Positions 29,526-39,393 of a stretch of DNA of 64,000 nucleotides are shown in pieces. The notes under the pieces were generated by a model. That model searched no databases, was not told the origin of the DNA, and saw nothing but the letters and a program-made list of their open reading frames with translations. The stretch comes from Rhodobacteraceae bacterium (ex Bugula neritina AB1). Its GTDB lineage: Bacteria > Pseudomonadota > Alphaproteobacteria > Rhodobacterales > Rhodobacteraceae. Every line of letters begins with the position of its first letter. Position 1 is the first letter of the stretch. The translations under genes were made by a program, and so were the position numbers. The DNA lies in assembly GCA_001730095.1 (NCBI GenBank), contig MDLF01000074.1, forward strand, positions 124,001 to 188,000, written 5' to 3'.

Positions 29526-30377
29526 TCAGATATCCTGGCCTGGCGTCAGTTCTGCCATCCGATGGGCAAGTTCCTCAAAACGGTTTGCGGTAATCTCGTA
29601 CTGCACTGAATTCAGCAGCTCATAGACCCTCTGCATCGGCGCCTCTTCCAGTGCTTCGACATAGGCCTGCACTTCGGCGTCGGAAAACTCCTGATAGGTG
29701 TAAGCTGAGGCGGCAAGGCTGGAAGCCTGCAGGCTGAGGCGCAGCTCACCCTCCTGCTCTTTCATCAACGCACGCAGCTCGTCTGCGTCCAGCTGTATCT
29801 CAATCACACCCGCGGCCGCCGCGGCCATAAGAAAGCGGAATTGGATTTGCTGCAATGCCTTTACGCCAGAGCCTGCTGCATCAATGGCCTGTCCCATCCG
29901 CTGGTACATCGCCACCCGTTTACTGCCGGCCTTGACCAGGTCTGAAATGATGCGGCTGCCTGCGACCTGCTTCACCTCATCCTCTTCGATCAAATGCGAA
30001 GAATTCTCTGCCCGCACCAGCCGCGCTCCCAGATCGCTGGCATAGAAAGCGGCGGCATGGTCCAGCGCCTCTTCATCCAGAGTTTGCTCCAGGATATCCA
30101 GCGCCAGGCTGCGCATCAGGGACGGATCAAAAACCTCCTGAGACATCTCGGTCCACTGGTTTCCGAAAGCACCAGCATCGACGCCGAGCATTTCCGGCGC
30201 ACTCGACGCCGACAGGGCGATGCTGTCGAGCGCCACATCGAACCCGGTGACTTCGAGAAACGCCTCCACTCTGGCACGGTCTGCTGCCCCCGCAGGCAGG
30301 GAGACTGCCCAGCAGGCTAGCCACACCACCACCAGAAACCGAATAGCTGAAGCGGGAACTGAAAAGATCATCTGCAT
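29526..30377 (-). CDS. DUF2059 domain exported protein
   Basis: A 283-residue protein with a signal peptide (hydrophobic core FLVVVWLACWAVSLPAGA, cleavage probably after AGAA near residue 32). The rest is helical; the segment ALDILEQTLDEEALDHAAAFYASDLGARLV, split here as residues about 95-125, is typical of DUF2059. Function is unknown. Two possible ATG starts lie two codons apart. No operon partner is evident. Confidence 0.8.
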   Translation of the reverse strand: MQMIFSVPASAIRFLVVVWLACWAVSLPAGAADRARVEAFLEVTGFDVALDSIALSASSAPEMLGVDAGAFGNQWTEMSQEVFDPSLMRSLALDILEQTLDEEALDHAAAFYASDLGARLVRAENSSHLIEEDEVKQVAGSRIISDLVKAGSKRVAMYQRMGQAIDAAGSGVKALQQIQFRFLMAAAAAGVIEIQLDADELRALMKEQEGELRLSLQASSLAASAYTYQEFSDAEVQAYVEALEEAPMQRVYELLNSVQYEITANRFEELAHRMAELTPGQDI

Positions 30378-30496
30378 AGTGCAAATCTAAGCGAAAACCC
30401 TTGCCCTGCAACAGAGTTCCGGATTTTTTTGCCAAAGCTGCAAATCGCCCCTTGCGCCAGTCCTGAATCAACATTAAACCGCGCTTCACCCCCCGC

Positions 30497-30586
30497 GGAG
30501 AGGTGCCGGAGTGGTCGAACGGGGCGGTCTCGAAAACCGTTGTGGGTGCAAGCCCACCCAGGGTTCGAATCCCTGTCTCTCCGCCA
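30497..30586 (+). tRNA. tRNA-Ser (anticodon CGA)
   Basis: A 90-nt class II tRNA with a long variable arm. Acceptor GGAGAGG (30497-30503) pairs with TCTCTCC (30576-30582); anticodon stem GCGGT/ACCGT with loop CTCGAAA, anticodon CGA; T-loop TTCGAAT; discriminator G; CCA encoded at 30584-30586. Reads UCG. Confidence 0.96.
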
Positions 30587-30891
30587 TTTTCTATTATTGA
30601 GATCGCTGAACCCCCTATCAAATGGGGCAGAGCATGTCTCTATCTTAGGAACTTGGGGCTCAGTTTGTCATGTTGTGACAGCCTTTGCGGTTTCCAGCCC
30701 CTGTATCGCGTCGCCGTCTTTCATATCTGCAAAAGAAACTTACATTTTTCAGAGAGCTCACACCTTTTCACGCAGGACGGCTGTCCGCTGAAACAGTGAC
30801 GGCAGTTCACTCCATCACCCCAGGAACGCAGAAGTATCCCGGGAGAGGACCGTTAAAATCCTGGCTCGGGCGTCCTGGCTGCCAGAGTGCG
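30587..30891. other. Gene-free stretch after tRNA-Ser
   Basis: About 300 bp with no supported gene. A small dyad TGTCA/TGACA with a 5-bp centre occurs near 30667-30681. Nothing else stands out; no clear terminator was seen for either the tRNA or the IclR gene. Confidence 0.5.
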
Positions 30892-31665
30892 TCAAGCAAG
30901 GCTTGCCAGCTCTTCTGCTCCCTTCTGCAGTGACGGGAGGAACGCCTTCAGGCTATGCAGATTGTGGCGCTGGACGGGGGCGTGCACCGAAAGCGTTGCA
31001 AGCAGCCGATTGCGCGCATCCCGCACGGGGACGGCGACAGCGACCATGCCTGTTATGAACTCTTCATCATCTGTAGAAAAACCGCTTTTGGCGATGCCAT
31101 CCAATTCGGCAGTGAGTTCTTCCGGGCTTGTACAGGTTTTGTCTGTGACGGCCTCCAGCGGCCTTGCGCGCATCACAGCAGCCAGGGTGCTGGGTTTCAG
31201 TGTTGAGAGATACATCTTACCGCTGGCTGTACAATGAAACGGCACCTGGGTGCCAATCGGCATCTGGATGCGCAGCGGCCATTTTGTTTCCACCCGGTCC
31301 AGATAGATCATTCCTTCCCGATCAGGAGTGGCAAGGTTGCAGGTCTCGCCCAACTCCTCGGCGATGCTCTTTAGAATGGAGAGGCGCGCTGTCCGCAGAT
31401 GTTCAGAGGACATTATGTCAAGCGCCACCCTGCGAAGCCTGGGACCGGGCCCGTAGGCCCGCCCATCAAGGTCGCGTTGCAAAAAACCTTCGGCTTCTGC
31501 GGTCTGCATCAAGCGGTGGACGGTCGGCTTGGGCAGCCCCATGGCCTCGATCATCTCAGCCGGTTTTACAGCCGCTCCGCGCCGCGCCACCTCCTCCAGC
31601 AGCACCAGAAGGCGCAGGTTGGTCGGGATTTGCCCCTCTTTTTTATCCAGCGCGTCCTTTGCCAT
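30892..31665 (-). CDS. IclR-family transcriptional regulator
   Basis: A 257-residue regulator: N-terminal winged helix at about residues 15-75 (EMIEAMGLPKPTVHRLMQTA as recognition region) and the IclR effector domain to the C-terminus (YLDRVETKWPLRIQMPIGTQ, PFHCTASGKMYLS). It follows dctM by 13 bp on the same strand and is likely in the dctPQM operon; it probably responds to the transported compound or its product. The palindrome at 35060-35084 is a natural candidate for its operator. Confidence 0.92.
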   Translation of the reverse strand: MAKDALDKKEGQIPTNLRLLVLLEEVARRGAAVKPAEMIEAMGLPKPTVHRLMQTAEAEGFLQRDLDGRAYGPGPRLRRVALDIMSSEHLRTARLSILKSIAEELGETCNLATPDREGMIYLDRVETKWPLRIQMPIGTQVPFHCTASGKMYLSTLKPSTLAAVMRARPLEAVTDKTCTSPEELTAELDGIAKSGFSTDDEEFITGMVAVAVPVRDARNRLLATLSVHAPVQRHNLHSLKAFLPSLQKGAEELASLA

Positions 31666-31678
31666 AACCGCGTGTTCC

Positions 31679-33037
31679 CTACTTGTTGGGCAGCAGCGCC
31701 AGCGCGAAATCTGGCACCAGAGAAACCAGCACCCAGACCCCGATCAGAGCTGCAAGGTAAGGGACTGTATAGCGGAGCAGGCGGAAATACGGAACACCGG
31801 TGACGCCAGATGCGACATAGAGGTTCAGACCATATGGCGGTGTGATGAAACCGATAGATGCGCCAACCAGGAAGATCACCGAAAAATGGATCGGATCAAC
31901 GCCGACAGAGGCCGCGATCGGCGCCAGAATTGGGGCGAGGATTATGGTGACCGGCAGGCTTTCCAACACCATACCGGAGAAAAAGACGATCACCATCGAG
32001 GTGAACAGCACCGCATAGTAGCCGCCCATCGACGTCACGAAATCGCCAATCGTCTGCTGCGCCCCCAGCAGGGACAGGATCTGCTGCATCACCACGGAGA
32101 TTGCAATCAGCGGCGCCAGAATGCCGGTGATCTGCGCCGAGCGCACGACGATTGAGGGGATCTGCGGGATGGTAAAGCCCTCGACCACCAGCATCTCGGC
32201 ATAGGATTTCTCTTCCCAAATTTTGTCCTTGCTGGCACCTGTAACTTTCGTCACCACCCAGGACAACACACCTGCGATGACGCAGAAACCGACGGTGACG
32301 CCTGCGGCCTCGGTCGGGGAAAACTTGCCGGTATAGATACCCCACAGCACCAGCCCGATGGCAAAAAAGCCGAGCCAGGCGCCAAAGGCGGTTTTCAGGA
32401 CGCGGGTAAGCTGCAGCGGGATCAGGAAACCCCAGCCATTGCGGTAGCAGATGATCCAGCAAGCCAGTTGCATGCCGATGACCATCATCGCGCCGGGCAG
32501 GATGCCCGCCACAAACAGGTCTGAAATCGGCAGGTTCATCAGAAAACCATAGACGATGAAGATGATCGACGGCGGGATGATGATGCCGACGGTGCCGCCG
32601 GCGGCGGCGGTTGCAGCCGAGAAGCGTTCATCATAGCCACCTTTGACCATTTCAGGGTGCAACATGGAGCCGATAGTGGCCGTTGTCGCCGAGTTCGAAC
32701 CGGAAATGGCAGCAAACAGCCCGCAGGCACCCAGCGAGGCCATCGCCAGTCCGCCGCGCATCCAGCCAAGGCAGGCATAGGCAAAATCAGACAGGCGCCG
32801 GGCGATGCCCGATTGATTGATCAGGTCACCGGTGAGGATGAACAGCGGCATCGCCAGCAGGGCAAAGCCCTTGTTGAAGACATTCAGCAGCTCGGCGCCC
32901 ATATTGTCGAGCGTCAACCCAAGTACAAAGGAGCAGCCGATCACCCAATAGCCGATGACCAGCAGCACCGGCACTCCCAGCATGAACAGGAAGGTGACCC
33001 CAAGCGAGATCAGCGTGACCCAGGTTCCAGTATCCAT
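31679..33037 (-). CDS. dctM: TRAP transporter large permease subunit (DctM type)
   Basis: A 452-residue integral membrane protein with about 12 hydrophobic segments, the sodium-coupled transport subunit of a TRAP carrier. Conserved blocks include AISGSNSATTATIGSMLHPE, GGTVGIIIPPSIIFIVYG and SIGFITPPYGLNLYVASGV. The ATG at 33037 overlaps the dctQ stop; a GTG one codon earlier is equally placed behind GGAGGAG. The substrate is unknown; linked enzymes suggest an organic acid or amino-acid-derived compound. Confidence 0.94.
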   Translation of the reverse strand: MDTGTWVTLISLGVTFLFMLGVPVLLVIGYWVIGCSFVLGLTLDNMGAELLNVFNKGFALLAMPLFILTGDLINQSGIARRLSDFAYACLGWMRGGLAMASLGACGLFAAISGSNSATTATIGSMLHPEMVKGGYDERFSAATAAAGGTVGIIIPPSIIFIVYGFLMNLPISDLFVAGILPGAMMVIGMQLACWIICYRNGWGFLIPLQLTRVLKTAFGAWLGFFAIGLVLWGIYTGKFSPTEAAGVTVGFCVIAGVLSWVVTKVTGASKDKIWEEKSYAEMLVVEGFTIPQIPSIVVRSAQITGILAPLIAISVVMQQILSLLGAQQTIGDFVTSMGGYYAVLFTSMVIVFFSGMVLESLPVTIILAPILAPIAASVGVDPIHFSVIFLVGASIGFITPPYGLNLYVASGVTGVPYFRLLRYTVPYLAALIGVWVLVSLVPDFALALLPNK

Positions 33038-33705
33038 CACACGTCTCCTCCGATCACGGCCTGTTTGATCAGCGGTTCACCGCTGCGATAATTGCGGATG
33101 TCATCAGTCAGGTTTTCAAACACCCGGCCGATCATCAGGACAAAGGACAAGGGCGCGGTGATCAGGAACCACCATTGCAGCACGCTGTCGGTGCCCAGCA
33201 CGATCTGAAAGTTTGAGGCCGACAGCGCCGTCATCCGGGTGGTGGTCACAAAAACGATGACAGCAAAGCCGAACCACAGCACCGCATCCAATGTCAGGCA
33301 GCCCATCTGGGCCCAGCGGGGCATCAGGGTACGGAACTCGGAAAAACTAAGATGGGTGCGCAGCCGCACGTTGAAGGCAGCACCAAACCAGGCCATCACC
33401 ATGAACAGCAGCGGCGGGATAGTGGTGGACCACGGCTGCTGGTTCTTGAAGACAAAGCGGTCGATCACGCCCCAAAAGATGATGAAGGCAATGGCCAGAT
33501 AGCTCCACACCATTATGGTGCGCTCCAGATGTCGGTCCAGAAGCGGCACCAGCTTGTAGATCAGCATCACCACCAGACCGCCGACGGCGGCGGCAACGGT
33601 GCCCAGCACCCAGGCTGCATTGCTTTCCAATGCATTGCGGATTTCCCAGCTGTCCTGCGACGCAAACGCGCTGAGAATTGCACTGATTTCAGACCAGAGC
33701 GTCAT
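33037..33705 (-). CDS. dctQ: TRAP transporter small permease subunit (DctQ type)
   Basis: A 222-residue membrane protein with four main hydrophobic segments: about residues 30-52, 64-85, 95-112 and 133-155, with another near the C-terminus. The central R-x-R-T-H-L-S-F segment is typical of DctQ. It is longer than usual DctQ proteins (about 160-180 residues), mainly because of the N-terminal 30 residues and an insertion before the last segment. Its stop overlaps the dctM start. Confidence 0.85.
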   Translation of the reverse strand: MTLWSEISAILSAFASQDSWEIRNALESNAAWVLGTVAAAVGGLVVMLIYKLVPLLDRHLERTIMVWSYLAIAFIIFWGVIDRFVFKNQQPWSTTIPPLLFMVMAWFGAAFNVRLRTHLSFSEFRTLMPRWAQMGCLTLDAVLWFGFAVIVFVTTTRMTALSASNFQIVLGTDSVLQWWFLITAPLSFVLMIGRVFENLTDDIRNYRSGEPLIKQAVIGGDV

Positions 33706-33747
33706 TCGTTCCTCCCTTGAAGCCTCCGGTCTCCTATCCGGAGGAAT

Positions 33748-33779
33748 GCACCCCGGCGCCTGTTGCTGCGCCGGGGTGC
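33748..33779 (-). promoter_or_regulatory. Strong hairpin between dctP and dctQ
   Basis: GCACCCCGGCGC (33748-33759) and GCGCCGGGGTGC (33768-33779) form a perfect 12-bp stem with an 8-nt loop in the dctP-dctQ gap, without a T-run. Such intercistronic hairpins commonly stabilise the upstream mRNA and keep the binding protein in excess over the permease. Confidence 0.75.
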
Positions 33780-33805
33780 GTCCTTACTTTCAGCCTAGGC
33801 TGCGG

Positions 33806-35038
33806 TCAGCCTTTCCACCAGCGGCGCGGTTCCACGTTTTCGGGCTTCATGTCTTTGTCGACTTCGCGCGCGATGTTGTAGATTTCCTGATAGGTATCGA
33901 TGCCGCCGGCCCAGCCGTTCAGGCGCTCGCGCCACTGTTCCCACAGCTGTGGCTGGAACTCAGGCGAGCACATTTCCTCAGCCATGCGGATTTCGCTGTC
34001 CGGCAGGAAGGCGGGGCGCACGTTGTTTTCCACAAACATGGTGCCTGGCAGCTGCGGGTCCGAGAAACCGACGGTTTTGACCAAAGCAGCCTCATTCGCG
34101 GCCTGCACATGGGCCTGCGCCCAATAGGAAGATTCCATCACCGCATCCTGCAGATACCCCTCAAGCCCGTCAAAGACCTTGGCCGACATTGAGGTATGCT
34201 CTGTGCCGCAGAAGAATTTGAGATCTACGGACTGCGAGACCACTGGCGACATATTGGCATAGGCCACAGCCGAAGCCCAGGTTTCGGCGCCGTCGATCAG
34301 GCCCTGTTTCAACCCGTCCAGGGTTTCTTCCCAGGCGACGGGGACCGGATTCAGATTCAGCGCCTTCATGGCGATACGGCCCAGCTGAGTGCCGGTCACG
34401 CGGTTCTTGGTACCGAACAGCTCCTCCAGCTTGGTGATCGTGGGGGCGTCCTTGTACTTCAGGCCCAGCTGAATGCCTCGCAGCTCGCAATGGCTGAACA
34501 GGAATTTCAACCCGTGGCGTTTTTCCAGCGGGTCGCGCAGGATTTCCTGGCTCTTGGGGTGATAGAGAAAATGATACTGCGAGGCACGACCAGGGAACAT
34601 GAAGGCATAGTCCAGCACGTTCAGGTAGGGCGCGCCGCCCGCCGAGTTCTGGGTGGAGGCAGCGTAGATGTCGACGATGCCTTGCTGGGTTTTCTCCACG
34701 CAGCTCAGCTGACCGCAGATCTGGTTGTCACCGATGAACTCGATGCGGATCTCGCCATCTGTACGCGCTTCCAGATCGCGTGCAAATTCCAGGGCCCCTG
34801 CCCGCTCGATCAGCAAATTGCGTGCGTTGAAACCCGACGCCCCGAATTTCAGCGTGTGCTTGGCGGGTTTGGAAAAACGTCGTTCATAGGTCGATTCAGC
34901 CGCCGAGGCGAGATTCGCCAAGCTCATCGCCCCACCAAAGCTGCCCGCTGCCAGCAGGGTCGAACTCATCCCGTAAGTGCCTGCAACGCGGAACAGATCT
35001 CGCCGCGAGATACGGCCCAATTTGTCAGTAAGTCCCAT
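33806..35038 (-). CDS. dctP: TRAP transporter periplasmic solute-binding protein (DctP family)
   Basis: A 410-residue DctP-family receptor. It has a twin-arginine export signal: SRRDLFRVAG (Ser11-Arg12-Arg13) and a hydrophobic stretch ending near SAAES at about residue 48, so it is exported folded by Tat. The mature domain includes GGAPYLNVLDYAFMFPGRAS and TGTQLGRIAMKALNLNPVPV, with GLIDGAETWAS matching the ligand-binding hinge. Longer than typical DctP (about 330) because of the leader and C-terminal tail. First gene of dctPQM-iclR. Confidence 0.92.
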   Translation of the reverse strand: MGLTDKLGRISRRDLFRVAGTYGMSSTLLAAGSFGGAMSLANLASAAESTYERRFSKPAKHTLKFGASGFNARNLLIERAGALEFARDLEARTDGEIRIEFIGDNQICGQLSCVEKTQQGIVDIYAASTQNSAGGAPYLNVLDYAFMFPGRASQYHFLYHPKSQEILRDPLEKRHGLKFLFSHCELRGIQLGLKYKDAPTITKLEELFGTKNRVTGTQLGRIAMKALNLNPVPVAWEETLDGLKQGLIDGAETWASAVAYANMSPVVSQSVDLKFFCGTEHTSMSAKVFDGLEGYLQDAVMESSYWAQAHVQAANEAALVKTVGFSDPQLPGTMFVENNVRPAFLPDSEIRMAEEMCSPEFQPQLWEQWRERLNGWAGGIDTYQEIYNIAREVDKDMKPENVEPRRWWKG

Positions 35039-35059
35039 AATTCTCCTCCCTATTGTCGA

Positions 35060-35084
35060 TTTTTGAGACGTTTCGTATCAAAAA
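35060..35084. promoter_or_regulatory. 25-bp near-perfect palindrome in the dctP / GMC divergent promoter
   Basis: Left arm TTTTTGAGACG (35060-35070), spacer TTT, right arm CGTATCAAAAA (35074-35084); ten of eleven arm positions pair. It lies 22 bp upstream of the dctP start and 63 bp upstream of the GMC gene. The shape resembles operators of IclR-family regulators such as KdgR, and an IclR gene closes the same operon. Confidence 0.6.
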
Positions 35085-35146
35085 CATCTAGATTATTTCA
35101 TGCAACCTGTATAGACGTTTTTTCATTACAAGCCGGAGAGAAGGTC

Positions 35147-36733
35147 GTGGAAGCAGATTTCATTGTTATCGGAGCGGGGTCATCGGGGTGCGTCATCGCC
35201 AACCGGCTGAGCGCAAACCCTAACAACAAAGTGGTGCTGCTGGAGGCAGGCGGGCGGGACATCAACCCCTGGATTCACATCCCGGTCGGCTACTTCAAAA
35301 CGATCCATAACCCGGCTGTCGATTGGTGCTACAAGACCGAGCCGGATCCGGGCCTGAATGGCCGTTCAATCGAATGGCCGCGTGGCAAAGTGCTGGGGGG
35401 ATCGTCCTCTCTGAATGGCCTATTGTACGTGCGCGGCCAGCCGCAGGACTATGACCGCTGGCGCCAGATGGGCAACGCCGGCTGGGGCTGGGAGGATGTT
35501 CTGCCGCTGTTCAAACGCTCAGAAGACAATGAGCGCGGCGCAGATGCGTTCCATGGCCGCGGCGGGCCTTTGGCTGTCTCCAATATGCGCATTCAGCGCC
35601 CCATAACTGACGCCTGGGTCGCCGCAGCGCAGGCCGCAGGCTATCCATTCAACCCGGACTACAACGGCGCCAACCAGGAGGGCGTCGGCTTCTTTCAGCT
35701 GACGGCCAGGAATGGCCGCCGCTGCAGTTCAGCCGTGGCGTTTCTAAATCCGGTGAAGAACCGCCAGAATCTGCAGATCATCACCCGCGCCATGGTGCAA
35801 AAGGTCGACATACAGGAGGGCCGCGCGGTCGCAGTAGTCTATCGGGATCGTGCCGGACAACTCCAAAGGATTTCGGCACGGCGCGAGATCGTCCTGTCGG
35901 GCGGCGCTATCAACTCCCCGCAAATCCTTATGATGTCAGGTGTTGGCGAAGCCGCCCAGCTTGCCGCCCAAGGCATCGAGGTAAAAAAGGATCTCTATGG
36001 CGTTGGCAAAAACATGCAGGACCACCTTCAGGCGCGGCTGGTTTACAAATGTAATGAGCCGACACTGAACGACGAGGTACGGACCCTGTTCGGCCAGGCA
36101 AAGATCGGTCTGAAATATGCGCTGTTCCGCGCCGGGCCGATGACCATGGCAGCAAGCCTTGCCACCGGGTTCATGAAGACCCGTCCTGATCTGGAGACTC
36201 CGGACATCCAATTCCACGTGCAGCCGCTCTCTGCTGAAAACCCTGGCAAAGGTGCTGATCCCTTCTCTGCCTTTACCATGTCGGTTTGCCAGCTACGCCC
36301 CGAAAGCAAAGGTGAAATCAGGATCGTATCGCCTGATCCGCACACTTACCCCAAGATCATTCCAAACTACCTGTCGGCCGAAACCGACTGCCGCACCATC
36401 GTGGCCGGGGTGAATATTGCCCGCAAGATCGCCCGCCATGCGCCGCTGACTTCGAAGATTTCCGAGGAATATCGCCCCGGTGCGGATCTGCCCATGGACG
36501 ACTACGAGGCAACGCTGGACTGGGCGCGCAGCAACACTGCTTCTATCTACCATCCCACTGGAACATGCAAAATGGGCCAGGGCAAAGATGCGGTGGTTGA
36601 CGCAGAGCTGCGCGTGCATGGTATTCGCGGCCTGCGCGTAGCCGACTGCTCGATCATGCCAGAAATCGTTTCGGGCAATACAAATGCCCCCGCAATCATG
36701 ATCGGCGAAAAGGCCAGCGAGTTAATGTCCTAA
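35147..36733 (+). CDS. GMC-family FAD oxidoreductase (choline/alcohol dehydrogenase-like)
   Basis: A 528-residue flavoprotein of the glucose-methanol-choline family. FAD-binding GAGSSGCVIANRLS (Gly9-Ala-Gly11) and EAGG at the N-terminus, the GGSSSLNGLLYVRG signature at about 85-98, and C-terminal HPTGTCKMG plus GNTNAPAIMIGEKA with the active-site His/Asn. The start is GTG 35147, behind GGAGAGAAGG; an open frame continues far upstream but lies antisense to dctP. It oxidises a primary alcohol, choline-like or polyol substrate; which one is unknown. Divergent from dctP and probably induced with it. Confidence 0.9.
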   Translation: MEADFIVIGAGSSGCVIANRLSANPNNKVVLLEAGGRDINPWIHIPVGYFKTIHNPAVDWCYKTEPDPGLNGRSIEWPRGKVLGGSSSLNGLLYVRGQPQDYDRWRQMGNAGWGWEDVLPLFKRSEDNERGADAFHGRGGPLAVSNMRIQRPITDAWVAAAQAAGYPFNPDYNGANQEGVGFFQLTARNGRRCSSAVAFLNPVKNRQNLQIITRAMVQKVDIQEGRAVAVVYRDRAGQLQRISARREIVLSGGAINSPQILMMSGVGEAAQLAAQGIEVKKDLYGVGKNMQDHLQARLVYKCNEPTLNDEVRTLFGQAKIGLKYALFRAGPMTMAASLATGFMKTRPDLETPDIQFHVQPLSAENPGKGADPFSAFTMSVCQLRPESKGEIRIVSPDPHTYPKIIPNYLSAETDCRTIVAGVNIARKIARHAPLTSKISEEYRPGADLPMDDYEATLDWARSNTASIYHPTGTCKMGQGKDAVVDAELRVHGIRGLRVADCSIMPEIVSGNTNAPAIMIGEKASELMS

Positions 36734-37029
36734 CTGTTTCTCCACCTTAACAGTCTCAGTCGGAAACCCCGCGGTTTGCGGCGGTAAACCCGTCGTGTTT
36801 CGGCATGGTTTTGCGGACAGGCCAAACGCCTGCAGGCGCGTGCATGATGGCCTGCAGTTGGAACTTTCAGTCGATGCGCTTTCTCGCCAAACCATCGAAC
36901 GCCGCAAAAGCACGGTTAAAAAAGACGTGTTCAGCGGTGACGCCCCCGGACCTCACAACTTTAAAGATACCCACACCGCAAAGAGCCGGGCAGGATGGTC
37001 GCGTGACATATTCTGGCAAGGCTGAGCAA

Positions 37030-38181
37030 ATGGACAATATCGTTGACCGTAAACAGAATGACGAGAACCTCGTCGCAGCCGCAAAATCCCTGAGCCAGCT
37101 GTTTGCAGAAAGAGCGGCCAGCCATGACGAGAATGACAGCTTCGTAGAACGCAACATAAGCAATTTGAAGGAAACTGGCCTGCTCTCAGCTGCTGCCCCT
37201 GTAGCTCTTGGAGGCGGAGGTGCCGGCGTGCGCGTCCTCAGCAGGGTTTTGCAGGTCATCGCCCAGTCCTGCGGCTCTACCGGCCTGGTCCTGTCGATGC
37301 ATACACATCAGGTTGCGATCCCAGCCTGGCGCTGGCAGCACGATCCGAAAGCACGATCTCAGGTGGAACCTCTGCTGCGCCGGGTGGCCGATGAAAACAT
37401 CCTGCTTTCCAGCTCCGGCGGTTCTGACTGGATCAGCGGCTCTGGCAAAGCTGAACGTGTTGATGGCGGCTACCGGATAACTGCCCGCAAAGTTTTTTCG
37501 TCCGGCTCGCCAGCGGCTGACCTGCTGATGACCGGCGCAATCTGCGACGAAGACGGCGCGGCGATGTTCCTGCATTTCGCGGTCCCCATGACAGCAGCCG
37601 AAGTGACAGTTTTGGATACCTGGCGCACCCTGGGCATGCGGTCGACCGGATCACAGGACATCCTGATCGAGGGGCTGTTTGTCCCCGACCAAGACATCGC
37701 CTTCAAGCGCAAAACAGGCGAGTGGCATCCGGCGCTCCAGTTGGTTTCATCCATCGCAACACCGCTGATCTATTCTGTTTATCTTGGCCTGGCACAAAGC
37801 GCGCGGGACATTGCCATTGCCATGGCTCAAAAAAAGCCCGCCTCCCCGCGGCTGCAATCGCTTGCAGGGCGGATGGACACGGCCCTTGCCGCCGCACGCA
37901 TGGCCCATGAAACAATGATCCTAGCCAGCGAACGCAACGCTCCGTCAGCGGCAACAGTCAATGACATCATGATCGGGCGCCGGCTGGTGGAAGACAATGC
38001 AATTCGCGTCGCAGAGCTGGCGCTGGAACTGGCCGGAGGAGCCGGGTTTTATCGCAAACAGGAACTGGAACGCAGGTTCCGGGACATCCAGGCCGCCCGC
38101 TATCATCCGCTGCAAAAAGAGGCGCAAACCGAATACACTGGCGCGATGGCGCTTGGCCAGCCAGTAGACAATATCTACTGA
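37030..38181 (+). CDS. Acyl-CoA dehydrogenase-like flavoprotein
   Basis: A 383-residue protein of the acyl-CoA dehydrogenase superfamily, closer to the DszC/flavin-monooxygenase-like group than to classical fatty acyl-CoA dehydrogenases. Landmarks: VALGGGGAGVRVLSRVLQVI, the SSSGGSDWISGSGKAERVDG segment, RTLGMRSTGSQDILIEGLFV and the C-terminal LALELAGGAGFYRKQELERR. The classical catalytic Glu is not evident, so dehydrogenation, monooxygenation or another flavin reaction are all possible. It follows the GMC gene by about 300 bp on the same strand and ends at a bidirectional terminator. Confidence 0.82.
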   Translation: MDNIVDRKQNDENLVAAAKSLSQLFAERAASHDENDSFVERNISNLKETGLLSAAAPVALGGGGAGVRVLSRVLQVIAQSCGSTGLVLSMHTHQVAIPAWRWQHDPKARSQVEPLLRRVADENILLSSSGGSDWISGSGKAERVDGGYRITARKVFSSGSPAADLLMTGAICDEDGAAMFLHFAVPMTAAEVTVLDTWRTLGMRSTGSQDILIEGLFVPDQDIAFKRKTGEWHPALQLVSSIATPLIYSVYLGLAQSARDIAIAMAQKKPASPRLQSLAGRMDTALAAARMAHETMILASERNAPSAATVNDIMIGRRLVEDNAIRVAELALELAGGAGFYRKQELERRFRDIQAARYHPLQKEAQTEYTGAMALGQPVDNIY

Positions 38182-38265
38182 GACGGCTTTTAACTGCAAT
38201 TCGCAGTTCCATCTTTCCCCAAGGCCTGACCAGCCGAGCTTGACCAAAAGGGGCCAAGAAAACTG

Positions 38266-38292
38266 AAAAGCCGGGCGTTTGGCCCGGCTTTT
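38266..38292. terminator. Bidirectional rho-independent terminator
   Basis: AAAAGCCGGGC (38266-38276) and GCCCGGCTTTT (38282-38292), an 11-bp stem with a 5-nt loop and T-runs on both strands. It sits between the convergent flavoprotein gene and the methyltransferase gene. Confidence 0.9.
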
Positions 38293-38314
38293 CTATACTG
38301 AATTGCTGCGCGGA

Positions 38315-39376
<1,062 letters not shown>

Positions 39377-39393
39377 TTTAGATCCTTAGCGTC

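Noticed and set aside
30503-30799. Open frame spanning tRNA-Ser
   Set aside because: Overlaps the tRNA body and carries no domain; chance frame.
34196-35146. Upstream extension of the GMC reading frame by 317 codons
   Set aside because: It is antisense to dctP, and the FAD-binding N-terminus begins right after a good site at GTG 35147.
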